A DNA stretch of 12,880 nucleotides from an uncultured Verrucomicrobiales bacterium. GTDB lineage: Bacteria; Verrucomicrobiota; Verrucomicrobiia; Limisphaerales; JACDHS01. Shown here in pieces: positions 1 through 6,361 of the stretch (its first letter is position 1; the number at the start of each line of letters is the position of its first letter). The position numbers and the translations under genes are program-made. The notes under the pieces are model-generated. The model saw only the letters and a program-made list of their open reading frames with translations, did not search any database and had not been told where the DNA came from. The stretch spans positions 1 through 12,880 of the forward strand of contig CALJZV010000350.1 of the NCBI GenBank assembly GCA_937983475.1, read 5' to 3'.

Positions 1-156
1 GGCGATTTCCGGCTTCATGGCCAGTTCGCGCTCGGCCATCTTGGCCTGAATTTTCGATTCCAGCTCGGCGATTTTCTGCTTTTGTTCGTCGGTTAATTTG
101 ACTGAGGGCGCGGTCTTGTTGAGCCGCTCCATGGCAAGTTCGTAAGCGCTTTTCAT
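1..156 (-). CDS. Conserved hypothetical protein, N-terminal 52 residues (3' end beyond window)
   Basis: The frame reads leftward from ATG at 156-154 and stays open to the window edge, so only the N-terminus is visible. It begins MKSAYELAMERLNK and continues as a charged, strongly helical stretch (KLTDEQKQKIAELESKIQAK), rich in Lys, Glu and Ala. There is no signal peptide or membrane segment, so it is probably cytoplasmic and helical or coiled-coil. An AAGGA lies about nine bases before the ATG, one of the few Shine-Dalgarno-like sites in the window. It starts 13 bases after the stop of the Rieske gene on the same strand, so it is probably the third gene of that operon. I recall similar short proteins from Verrucomicrobia, but no function is known to me. 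Confidence 0.7.
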   Translation of the reverse strand, partial: MKSAYELAMERLNKTAPSVKLTDEQKQKIAELESKIQAKMAERELAMKPEIA

Positions 157-169
157 GTTTTTATTTTCC

Positions 170-487
170 TTATGGTTCAGCAGGAATGCAAATCTCCACC
201 CAACCGTTGGTCACCCGAGTGGGGTAGGTTTTCACCGGCCGCCTGGGATTGCTCTTGCAGGCTCCGGTTTTGACATCAAATGCCCATCCGTGCAAAGGGC
301 AATGGACCGTGGCCCCATCACAAAACCCCGCGCCCAGAGACGCCCCAACGTGCGTGCAACGGTCATCCACAGCGAAGAACTCCCCGTCCACATTGTACAA
401 GGCAAAGTCGCGTCCGCGCACATGCACCGTGCGACCAGTGCCCGGCTCCAGGGAATCGACTTCGGCCACAGCGACGAATTCGCTCAT
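170..487 (-). CDS. Small Rieske [2Fe-2S] ferredoxin
   Basis: A 105-residue protein that is essentially one Rieske domain. The cluster ligands are visible as C44-T-H46 and C63-P-L-H66 (C-x-H-x16-C-x2-H), followed by GWAFDVKTG, as in soluble Rieske ferredoxins of the BphF/NirD-like group. There is no signal peptide, membrane anchor or catalytic domain, so it should be a cytoplasmic one-electron carrier; its partner cannot be told from the sequence. I chose the ATG at 487, which gives MSEFVAVAEV and lies four bases after the stop of the TPR gene. In-frame ATGs at 502 and 526 would overlap that gene and add residues that do not look conserved. No clear Shine-Dalgarno is seen, so translation is probably coupled to the upstream gene. 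No oxygenase or reductase gene is next to it. Confidence 0.87.
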   Translation of the reverse strand: MSEFVAVAEVDSLEPGTGRTVHVRGRDFALYNVDGEFFAVDDRCTHVGASLGAGFCDGATVHCPLHGWAFDVKTGACKSNPRRPVKTYPTRVTNGWVEICIPAEP

Positions 488-491
488 TGTT

Positions 492-986
492 TTAAGTATC
501 ATTTTTGTTGTCCGCCGGAGTTTCATTTTTCTCTGGGGAAGTGGCGGCCACTGGTGGCTTTTTCTTCCAAGGCATGTCGGGAAATTTCTCCGGCAATTTC
601 ACCGGTGGTGGCTTGGGCTGGGCCATTTGCAGTTCAGGATCGCCCTGCGGCTGTGAACCCGGGGGAGCCATGTTTTCGCGCCAACCGGCGATGCGGGCCT
701 GCAACCCATGATGCTCGGCGGTTTTTTTGTCCCCGGATTTCATGTAGAACAGCGACAGGTTGGTATGCACCAACTGCTCTTTGGGCCGCAACGCTTCAGC
801 CTTATGGCCTTCGGCTATGGCAGTCGCATAATCACCTTTGCGATAATAGGCCATGCCCAGGGAAAGCTGAGCATCGAAATGAGCGGCATCCTCGGACAGG
901 ATGCGTTTTAATTTGCCAATGGCCGAGTCGTAGTCGCCTTGGCTAAAATCGAACATGGCGTCGTCGTATAGGTCCTGATAAGTCAT
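492..986 (-). CDS. Tetratricopeptide repeat protein
   Basis: A 164-residue protein. Residues 3-104 can be read as three 34-residue TPR units (about 3-36, 37-70 and 71-104), with the usual small and aromatic spacing, for example GDYDSAIGKLKRIL and LGMAYYRKGDYATAI. The rest (about 105-164) is a low-complexity tail rich in Pro and Lys (QPKPPPVKLPEKFP, PWKKKPPV), probably disordered. There is no signal peptide, so it is likely a cytoplasmic protein-protein interaction scaffold; no specific partner can be inferred. It is the first gene of a minus-strand group with the Rieske ferredoxin four bases downstream. It is divergent from the HAD gene, with about 100 bases between the two starts. No convincing Shine-Dalgarno precedes the ATG. 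Confidence 0.82.
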   Translation of the reverse strand: MTYQDLYDDAMFDFSQGDYDSAIGKLKRILSEDAAHFDAQLSLGMAYYRKGDYATAIAEGHKAEALRPKEQLVHTNLSLFYMKSGDKKTAEHHGLQARIAGWRENMAPPGSQPQGDPELQMAQPKPPPVKLPEKFPDMPWKKKPPVAATSPEKNETPADNKNDT

Positions 987-993
987 AAACTTT

Positions 994-1025
994 TTGACAG
1001 CCTTGAATTGCGGCTCAACTGTATC
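994..1025 (+). promoter_or_regulatory. Possible promoter for the HAD phosphatase gene
   Basis: A perfect TTGACA (994-999) lies in the divergent intergenic region. Downstream candidates for the -10 box are poor (AACTGT at 17 bases, TGTATC at 20), so this is a weak call based mainly on the -35 match and position. Confidence 0.25.
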
Positions 1026-1032
1026 GGCGCAA

Positions 1033-1057
1033 CGGCACCATGAACTTACCGGTGCCG
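1033..1057. repeat. Inverted repeat between divergent genes
   Basis: CGGCACC (1033-1039) and GGTGCCG (1051-1057) are perfect complements around an 11-base centre. An alternative pairing, ATCGGC (1023-1028) with GCCGAT (1054-1059), shares part of the right arm. It could be an operator or a hairpin in the 5' leader of the HAD gene. No T-run follows, so it is not a typical terminator. Confidence 0.4.
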
Positions 1058-1088
1058 ATGCCGAGTTTAAAGAGGTCTTTTGCCCAAG

Positions 1089-1871
1089 ATGAACAACGCC
1101 ATCAAATTAATTTCCACCGATTTTGACGGGACACTGTTTGCCGAGTTTGAGAATCCGCCCGTGCCTCAAAAACTCCAGAACCTCATTGGCAGCATGCAGG
1201 AACGGGGCGTCAAATGGGTCATCAACACCGGTCGCGACCTTTCCAGCCTGATGGAGGCATTGGGCCGCTCCAAGCTGTCGGTGCAACCCGATTTTCTGGT
1301 GCTGGTGGAGCGGGAAATTTACTGCCATGAAAATTCCCAGTTCATCGCCCTGCATGAGTGGAATCTCGCCTGCACACGGGCTCATGAGGATTTGTTCAAG
1401 CGCGTTCGCCCAGACATTCCAAAGCTGACCAACTGGATCAGCCACCGGTTCGCGGCGACCATTTATGAAGACGCGTATTCGCCCTTTTGCCTGATTGCCG
1501 GCAACAACGGCGACGCGGACGTCATCCATGATTTTCTAGAGGATTATTGCAAAAAAATTCCCGACCTGAGCGTGGTGCGCAATGACGTGTACGCACGCTT
1601 CAGCCACTCGGGCTATAACAAGGGCACTGCGTTGAGCCAGTTGGCGCGGATGCTGCAATTAAACGCGGATTCCATTCTGGCCGCCGGCGATCACTTCAAC
1701 GATTTACCCATGCTTTCAAGCCGGCACGCTCGCTGGCTGGTGGCTCCGGCCAACGCGATCGAACCCGTCAAGCAAGCGGTCCGCAATCAGAACGGTTATC
1801 TCAGCCAGAGCACCCACGGGCACGGGATTGCCGAGGGATTGGAGTATTTTTTGTCGTTACGAACAACGTAA
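1089..1871 (+). CDS. HAD-superfamily phosphatase (Cof/sucrose-phosphatase-like)
   Basis: A 260-residue protein with all four HAD motifs: D11-F-D13-G-T15 (nucleophile and acid/base), T47 in NTGR, K178 in GYNKG, and G200-D201-x2-N204-D205 (Mg binding). A long cap region, about 60-170, sits between motifs II and III, as in the C2-capped Cof/SPP branch. It should be a cytoplasmic Mg-dependent phosphomonoesterase, likely acting on a sugar phosphate or other small phosphorylated metabolite. The exact substrate cannot be read from the motifs. The ATG at 1089 was chosen; an in-frame TTG at 1080 is possible. AGAGG at 1071-1075 is rather far from the ATG (13 bases) and rather near the TTG (4 bases), so the start is not certain. 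It appears to be a single-gene unit. Confidence 0.85.
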   Translation: MNNAIKLISTDFDGTLFAEFENPPVPQKLQNLIGSMQERGVKWVINTGRDLSSLMEALGRSKLSVQPDFLVLVEREIYCHENSQFIALHEWNLACTRAHEDLFKRVRPDIPKLTNWISHRFAATIYEDAYSPFCLIAGNNGDADVIHDFLEDYCKKIPDLSVVRNDVYARFSHSGYNKGTALSQLARMLQLNADSILAAGDHFNDLPMLSSRHARWLVAPANAIEPVKQAVRNQNGYLSQSTHGHGIAEGLEYFLSLRTT

Positions 1872-1877
1872 CTAATT

Positions 1878-1910
1878 GGTTTTTATTTTGTTTACATAAA
1901 ATTAAAAACC
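1878..1910 (+). terminator. Possible AT-rich hairpin after the HAD gene
   Basis: GGTTTTT (from 1878) pairs with AAAAACC (ending 1910), and the flanking TTTT/AAAA can extend the stem with one bulge. It lies just past the HAD stop codon. The stem is almost all A-T and no clean T-run follows, so termination would be weak. The same bases could instead form part of an AT-rich promoter region. Confidence 0.25.
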
Positions 1911-2000
1911 CTAATCCAATCGAAAAGTGGTTGAAGCAATCTAATCATCGGTTTCCGCAACTTTTTAATCAACAACAAGATACAAATTTCCCGATAGAAT

Positions 2001-2030
2001 TTGACACTCCAGAATGGGGTGGGCTAGCTT
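2001..2030 (+). promoter_or_regulatory. Candidate promoter of korAB
   Basis: A consensus -35 TTGACA (2001-2006) is followed after 18 bases by TAGCTT (2025-2030), a weak -10 that matches three of six consensus positions. Transcription would begin near 2037, leaving about a 50-base leader before the ATG at 2086. This position supports 2086, not 2014, as the korA start. Confidence 0.4.
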
Positions 2031-2085
2031 TTTATCCCATGTGGTCATAGGCAGAAGCCCAAACCCACGCAACAATTTGAATTTC

Positions 2086-3909
2086 ATGAGCGAAGCAACT
2101 TTGAGCGCCCCGACGTCGGGCGGTTCCCCCAAAATTTCCAAAATTTCCGAAGCCGTCATCCGCATCGCGGGCAATTCCCAAGACGGCATTCAGGCCATAG
2201 GCGGTTTTCTGGCGCGGCTGGCAGGCCGTAGCGAGCAGGAGGTCATGACGTTCATGACCATTCCCTCGACCATCTCGGGCGGCCCTTCGATTTTCCAGGT
2301 GCGCATCGGCTCCGGCGAGGTATTGAGCGCGGGCGACGAGGCCGACGTGCTGCTGGCCTTTTACCAACATTCCTACGAAAACCACATCAACTCCGTGAAA
2401 AAAGGCGGCATCGTCCTGTTTGATTCCGATCATGTGCAGGTCAAGCCCGAGTGGGAAAAGGATTTTCACCACGTGGGCATTCCGATTTCCAGCCGCACGG
2501 TAGAAGCCATCGGCGGCACTGCCAAGGACAAGGGCAAGAATATTTTCGCTCTGGGTCTGGTTGCCAAAATATTTGATCTGAATGTGCCCAAACTCGAAAA
2601 GCTCATTGCCGAGCGGTTTACCGGCAAGGACGAGAGCATCACCAAAACCGCGCTGATGGCCTTCCATGCGGGCTACAGCTTCTCCCTGGGCAACGTCATT
2701 GAAACCTTTCAATTTGTCGAAAGCCAAAAACGCGAGGGCGCGCAGGTCGTCATGAACGGCAACGAAGCGCTGGCTTATGGCTTGATCGCCGCGGGCGTCC
2801 GCTTCGGCGCAGGGTATCCCATCACCCCATGGTCGGACGTCATGGAACTGCTGCGCCGCGAATTGCCCAAATACGGCGGCGCGTTCATTCAGTGCGAGGA
2901 TGAAATTGCCTCCATTTCCATGGCGCTGGGCGGCAGTTACGCCGGGCGCGTGGCGGTGACCGGGTCCAGCGGCCCAGGCATTTCGCTCAAAACCGAAGCT
3001 CTTGGCTGGGCGGTGATGGCGGAAATTCCTCTGGTGATTTGCGACATCCAGCGCGGCGGCCCTTCCACAGGCATGCCGACAAACGTGGAGCAATCGGACC
3101 TCAACATTGCCTGCTTTGGCGGCCACGGCGACTGCCCGCGCGTAGTCATCGCCCCGTCCAACGTGGAGGATTGCTTCTACACGGCCATTGAAGCGGTCAA
3201 CCTGGCGCGCAAATACAGCGTTCCGGTCTTTATTCTCAGCGACCAATCCATATCCACCCGCATCGAGGCATTTCCCGAGCCGGATTTCGAAAAGGTTTGC
3301 CAGGACATTTCGCCCGACTTGACCCCGGTGACGACGCACAAACCGTATGATTTGAACGCGCCTCAGGGAGTCACGCATCATGTGGCACCGGGGACGCGCA
3401 TCATGGATGGCAAATATCCGATTGCCACTGGGCTGGAGCACGACGAAATGGGGCATCCGACCGGTTCGCCGAAACTCCACACACAAATGACGGCAAAGCG
3501 CCGCAAAAAACTACAATCGCTGGCCGATGAATTGCCGGTGCCCCAGGTTTATGGCCCGCCCGAGGGCAACATTCTGCTGGTGGGTTGGGGCTCCACCCAA
3601 GGGCCGATCCGTGAAGCCGTAGACCGCGCGCGCGCCGCTGGCGACAGCGTTTCCTCGCTTCACATCAAGCATATTTTCCCATTGCCAAACGGCTTGGAAA
3701 ACATCTTTGCCGGCTTCAACCACGTGTTTGTCGTCGAAATGAACGATGAGGGCCTCTACGGCTACGGCCAATTGGGTGCTTTGCTCCGCGCGCGCTACTG
3801 CGATCCCAAAATTCAGGGCGTAACCAAGTGCGATGGTTTGACATGGAAGGTGCGGGAAATCCTGGAACGCGCCAAACAGAACATCGCTACCGGCATTCGC
3901 AAACTTTAA
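2086..3909 (+). CDS. korA: 2-oxoacid:ferredoxin oxidoreductase, fused gamma-alpha subunit
   Basis: This 607-residue subunit acts with KorB in the CoA-dependent oxidative decarboxylation of a 2-oxoacid (most likely 2-oxoglutarate to succinyl-CoA), reducing ferredoxin, in the cytoplasm. The order is the fused type: a gamma domain at about 24-205 (starting IRIAGNSQDGIQAIGGFLA), then the alpha/pyrimidine-binding domain from about 220. The latter carries Y244-P-I-T-P248, the family signature, and P326-S-T-G-M-P-T332, followed by a C-terminal transketolase-like domain (about 480-600). The ATG at 2086 gives MSEATLSAP; an upstream in-frame ATG at 2014 would add 24 unconserved residues and lies on the candidate promoter. 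No Shine-Dalgarno is seen; the leader is A/T-rich. korB follows after 27 bases. Substrate choice (2-oxoglutarate over pyruvate) is inferred from the two-subunit KorAB architecture. Confidence 0.92.
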   Translation: MSEATLSAPTSGGSPKISKISEAVIRIAGNSQDGIQAIGGFLARLAGRSEQEVMTFMTIPSTISGGPSIFQVRIGSGEVLSAGDEADVLLAFYQHSYENHINSVKKGGIVLFDSDHVQVKPEWEKDFHHVGIPISSRTVEAIGGTAKDKGKNIFALGLVAKIFDLNVPKLEKLIAERFTGKDESITKTALMAFHAGYSFSLGNVIETFQFVESQKREGAQVVMNGNEALAYGLIAAGVRFGAGYPITPWSDVMELLRRELPKYGGAFIQCEDEIASISMALGGSYAGRVAVTGSSGPGISLKTEALGWAVMAEIPLVICDIQRGGPSTGMPTNVEQSDLNIACFGGHGDCPRVVIAPSNVEDCFYTAIEAVNLARKYSVPVFILSDQSISTRIEAFPEPDFEKVCQDISPDLTPVTTHKPYDLNAPQGVTHHVAPGTRIMDGKYPIATGLEHDEMGHPTGSPKLHTQMTAKRRKKLQSLADELPVPQVYGPPEGNILLVGWGSTQGPIREAVDRARAAGDSVSSLHIKHIFPLPNGLENIFAGFNHVFVVEMNDEGLYGYGQLGALLRARYCDPKIQGVTKCDGLTWKVREILERAKQNIATGIRKL

Positions 3910-3936
3910 TCCATTTTTACAGAAATTTAATTTGTT

Positions 3937-4887
3937 ATGAGCAACCAGACGACTGACATTCCCGCCCGCTCGGGCAACATCACCGCAGTCCCTGCGGTCA
4001 CGCCTCCCGTTGAGGAGCGCAAGGGGTTGACCAAGAAGGAAATTGCCGCCGATCACCCCACCTGGTGCCCCGGTTGCGGCGACTTCTCCGTGCTCGCGCT
4101 GTATTTCAAGCTGATTGAGAAGCGCAAGCTCTGGCATGAAAAGATCACCACCATTGCCGGCATTGGCTGCTCGAGCCGATTCCCTTATTTCGTCCAAGGC
4201 CACGGCGCGCATTACATTCACGGACGCGCCCTCCCCTTTGCCAGCGGCGTTTCACTGACGCGCCCGGACCTGCATGTCTTCGTGTTTGGCGGCGACGGCG
4301 ACGCGTTTTCCATCGGCGGCAACCACGTCAACCACACCGCGCGCAAAAACATCAAGATGACCTACGTCATCATGGACAACTGGGTTTACGGCCTGACCAA
4401 AAAGCAGACCTCGCCGACGTCTCCGCTTGGTTTCAAGAGCAAGACCGATATCTGGGGTGCGGTGGACCAGCCCATCAACCCGATGAAACAACTCATCTCG
4501 GCGGGCGCAACCTTCGTGGCCCGCACCACGCACACCAACCCGAACCACCTGCTACAGATGATGGAAGCCGCGATGGACCACGATGGCTTCAGCGTGATTG
4601 AGTGCTTGAGCGAGTGCGTGGAATTTTATGAAGGCGCCTTTGATTCATCCAATCCGCGCAAGGGCGGTGTGTTCAACCCGGTGCCAGCCGATCATGATGT
4701 CACTGACGAACACGCGGCCTACAAACTGGCCGACACCCCTTTCCCCGGTTACTTCGGCATCTTTTACAAGGTCAACCGACCAACCAAAAACAAGCTCGAG
4801 GCGGACATCAACGCCAAGGCAATGGAAAAAGTCAAAGGCAAGAAAGATTGGGAACTGCTTAAAGCCACGTTCGCCCGGATGAAGTAA
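3937..4887 (+). CDS. korB: 2-oxoacid:ferredoxin oxidoreductase, beta (TPP-binding) subunit
   Basis: A 316-residue catalytic partner of KorA that binds thiamine diphosphate and one [4Fe-4S] cluster. The sequence shows HPTWC44PGC47GDF, GIGC78SSR and C227 in LSECVEF, the four likely cluster cysteines. It also has the TPP/Mg motif GGD120GD122AFSIGGNH with the downstream MDN148WVYGLTKKQTSPTS. A leader of about 35 residues rich in Pro, Thr and Val precedes the conserved core. There is no fused or adjacent ferredoxin-like delta subunit, as in the two-subunit KorAB enzymes of archaea and mycobacteria, so electrons should pass to a ferredoxin encoded elsewhere. It is co-transcribed with korA (27-base gap) and ends just before a strong terminator. 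The ATG at 3937 has no Shine-Dalgarno, only AAATTTAATTTGTT. Confidence 0.93.
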   Translation: MSNQTTDIPARSGNITAVPAVTPPVEERKGLTKKEIAADHPTWCPGCGDFSVLALYFKLIEKRKLWHEKITTIAGIGCSSRFPYFVQGHGAHYIHGRALPFASGVSLTRPDLHVFVFGGDGDAFSIGGNHVNHTARKNIKMTYVIMDNWVYGLTKKQTSPTSPLGFKSKTDIWGAVDQPINPMKQLISAGATFVARTTHTNPNHLLQMMEAAMDHDGFSVIECLSECVEFYEGAFDSSNPRKGGVFNPVPADHDVTDEHAAYKLADTPFPGYFGIFYKVNRPTKNKLEADINAKAMEKVKGKKDWELLKATFARMK

Positions 4888-4903
4888 GTTATTTCATTTC
4901 ACC

Positions 4904-4940
4904 AAAAGCCCCGGAGATATCTCCGGGGCTTTTTTCTTTT
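4904..4940. terminator. Strong intrinsic terminator shared by convergent genes
   Basis: A perfect 30-base palindrome: arm AAAAGCCCCGGAGAT (4904-4918) and its exact complement ATCTCCGGGGCTTTT (4919-4933), with T-rich sequence continuing to 4940. It lies 16 bases after the korB stop and 7 bases beyond the end of the convergent small membrane protein gene. It is a textbook Rho-independent terminator for korAB. With the A-run on its left it could also stop transcription from the right. Confidence 0.93.
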
Positions 4941-4947
4941 ACCGACC

Positions 4948-5118
4948 CTAATAAACTCGATCCACCAGCAACAAGGCAATGCCCACAAGCAAAGACACGC
5001 TACCCCACGTCATCATTGTGACGAACAAGGCCGAATCATGCGGTTCGCTGAAGCCGAGGTAAAACGCCCACAAACTCACCGCAACCGACACAATCCCAAA
5101 TGCGCCGCTGGGTTTCAT
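4948..5118 (-). CDS. Small two-helix membrane protein
   Basis: A 56-residue protein read from ATG at 5118. Two hydrophobic segments are clear: about 7-23 (FGIVSVAVSLWAFYLGF) and about 38-52 (WGSVSLLVGIALLLV). They are separated by a short polar loop (SEPHDSA) and end in DRVY. It should be an inner-membrane hairpin protein. A GTG at 5136 would add six residues (MAYLRQ), but AAGG three bases before the ATG and the usual small N-terminus favour 5118. It is convergent with korB and shares the terminator at 4904-4940. I do not recognise a family and infer no function. The reading rests on good hydrophobic patterning and a sensible position, but a gene this short could be spurious. Confidence 0.65.
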   Translation of the reverse strand: MKPSGAFGIVSVAVSLWAFYLGFSEPHDSALFVTMMTWGSVSLLVGIALLLVDRVY

Positions 5119-5215
5119 TTGCCTTAAATATGCCACAGAATCCGGTCGGATTCAGCCGAGGCACTGAGGAAAACAACTCGACAAGCCTGCATTGTTGGCC
5201 AAATTCTCAAGCCCT

Positions 5216-6040
5216 ATGAAACACGCTTTTATTTGCCTGACGGCCTTGTTCTGCCTTCTTGCAGGGTGCGCGACTCGTTCCCATCTCGATCCGCCCCAAA
5301 ATAAGAACGGGTTTGTGCCGCTGTTCAACGGCAAGGACCTCACCGGTTGGTACACCTTTTCCAACGGCAAAAAAAACGAGGATCCCGACCGGCTGATCCA
5401 AGTGCACGACGGAATGATTCACATGTACAAGGATGCCCCCGCCGACAGCAAACAGCCCTTTGGCTACATCAGCACGATTGAGGAGTTTTCCGATTACCAT
5501 TTGCGCCTTGAATTCAAGTGGGGGCCAAAACGGTTTGCCCCTCGCCAAGCTGCCAAACGTGACGCCGGCCTGCTCTACCACACCATCGGCGAGGACCGCG
5601 TCTGGCCGCAAAGCGTGGAGTGCCAGATTCAGGAGACCGACACCGGCGACATTTTCACGGTTCGCACCCGAGTGGTGGCGCCCGTCGATCCCGCCACCAC
5701 AAAGGGATTGGCCAGCGGTTTTGAAGGCTCTGTGCAACCGCGCCACAAAAGCCAGGCTGAAGGAGGAATTCCCTTTCTTCAAGGCTCGCCATCCAGTGTG
5801 AGGCGAGTAATTCGCAGCGAGGATTACGAGGTGCCGGGCTGGAACACCTGCGAAGTAATCATCCGTGGCGACACTGCCGTTCACATCATCAACGGCAAAA
5901 CCAACAACGTGGTGCTCAAGATGGAATACCCCTCGGGCGACCAGTGGCTTCCTCTGTCAAAGGGGAGAATCGTGCTGCAAAAAGAGGGCGCGGAGGTCAT
6001 GTACCGCAACATCGAGATCAAGCGCTTGGGCAAAAAATAA
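5216..6040 (+). CDS. DUF1080 (3-keto-disaccharide hydrolase-like) lipoprotein
   Basis: A 274-residue exported protein. The N-terminus is a lipoprotein signal peptide, MKHAFICLTALFCLLAGC, with lipobox LLAG-C18, so it should be lipidated and membrane-attached outside the cytoplasm. The mature part opens with GFVPLFNGKDLTGWYTF (from about residue 32), the hallmark of the DUF1080/LamG-like jelly-roll family. It also has further family features: YISTIEEFSDYHLRLEFKW, AGLLYHT, WPQSVECQIQE, WNTCEVIIRGDTAVHIINGK, and a C-terminal YRNIEIKRL. Some members hydrolyse 3-keto-glycosides; many are only presumed to bind or cleave glycans, so the catalytic role here is inferred. The ATG at 5216 puts the signal peptide at the very N-terminus; an upstream in-frame TTG at 5192 would not. 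The smr gene follows six bases after the stop. Confidence 0.87.
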   Translation: MKHAFICLTALFCLLAGCATRSHLDPPQNKNGFVPLFNGKDLTGWYTFSNGKKNEDPDRLIQVHDGMIHMYKDAPADSKQPFGYISTIEEFSDYHLRLEFKWGPKRFAPRQAAKRDAGLLYHTIGEDRVWPQSVECQIQETDTGDIFTVRTRVVAPVDPATTKGLASGFEGSVQPRHKSQAEGGIPFLQGSPSSVRRVIRSEDYEVPGWNTCEVIIRGDTAVHIINGKTNNVVLKMEYPSGDQWLPLSKGRIVLQKEGAEVMYRNIEIKRLGKK

Positions 6041-6046
6041 GCCGCC

Positions 6047-6358
6047 ATGGACGAACCCTCCTCCGAAGGGTTGGAAGGGCCAATCCACTTGCCGGTGGAC
6101 GGGGTACTCGACCTCCACACCTTTCGTCCGAAGAAAATTAAAGACCTCGTCCCGGAATATCTGCGCTCCTGTCGGGAGCAAAACATTCTCGAGGTCCGTG
6201 TGGTGCATGGCAAGGGCGCCGGCACACTGCGGCAAATGGTCCATTCCATTCTCAAAAAAATGCCCGAGGTGGAGACGTTTTCCCTGGCGCGCCCGGAATT
6301 CGGAGGCTGGGGCGCCACCATTGTGAGGCTAAAAAAACCGGATCAATCGCGCGATTGA
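6047..6358 (+). CDS. Stand-alone Smr domain protein
   Basis: A 103-residue protein that is nearly all Smr domain. It shows L21-D-L-H24 (the LDLH motif), H54-G-K-G-A-G-T-L-R62 (the HGxG motif) and GGWGATIVRLK near the C-terminus. Smr domains occur at the C-terminus of MutS2 and as free small proteins, and bind or nick nucleic acids; single-domain members may act as endonucleases on DNA or RNA. No MutS portion is present, so an annotation as a mismatch-repair protein would be misleading. It starts six bases after the DUF1080 stop without a Shine-Dalgarno, so it is probably co-transcribed. Its last 16 bases overlap, tail to tail, the end of the methyltransferase gene on the other strand. Confidence 0.88.
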   Translation: MDEPSSEGLEGPIHLPVDGVLDLHTFRPKKIKDLVPEYLRSCREQNILEVRVVHGKGAGTLRQMVHSILKKMPEVETFSLARPEFGGWGATIVRLKKPDQSRD

Positions 6359-6361
6359 ACC
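6331..6361 (-). terminator. Palindromic terminator-like site containing both stop codons
   Basis: TCAATCGCGCGATTGA (6343-6358) is a perfect 16-bp palindrome, and two further G-C pairs (6340-6341 with 6360-6361) extend it past one mismatch. Read on the minus strand the hairpin is followed by GG and then seven Ts (complement of the A-run at 6331-6337), the form of an intrinsic terminator for the methyltransferase gene. On the plus strand no T-run follows. Confidence 0.55.

Larger units (their letters stand above)
1872..2085. other. Long intergenic region upstream of korA
   Basis: The largest non-coding gap in the window (214 bases) is clearly more AT-rich than the flanking genes, especially 1872-2010. 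It holds the AT-rich hairpin at 1878-1910 and the candidate korA promoter at 2001-2030. The korA frame is open back to 2014, but that segment is not conserved KorA sequence. I see no RNA gene. Confidence 0.6.

Noticed and set aside
155..946. 263-codon plus-strand open frame across the TPR and Rieske genes
   Set aside because: It runs antisense to two genes with clear TPR and Rieske motifs and crosses their boundary; its Cys/Pro/Arg-rich translation looks non-coding.
2032..3486. 484-codon open frame on the minus strand inside korA
   Set aside because: It lies wholly antisense to korA, which carries clear family motifs. Its translation is rich in Arg, His and Ala without recognisable domains, as expected from a shadow of GC-rich codons.
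6047..6358. Smr protein as a fragment of MutS2
   Set aside because: It has its own start, a full Smr domain and a normal length for stand-alone members, and the upstream gene is an unrelated lipoprotein.
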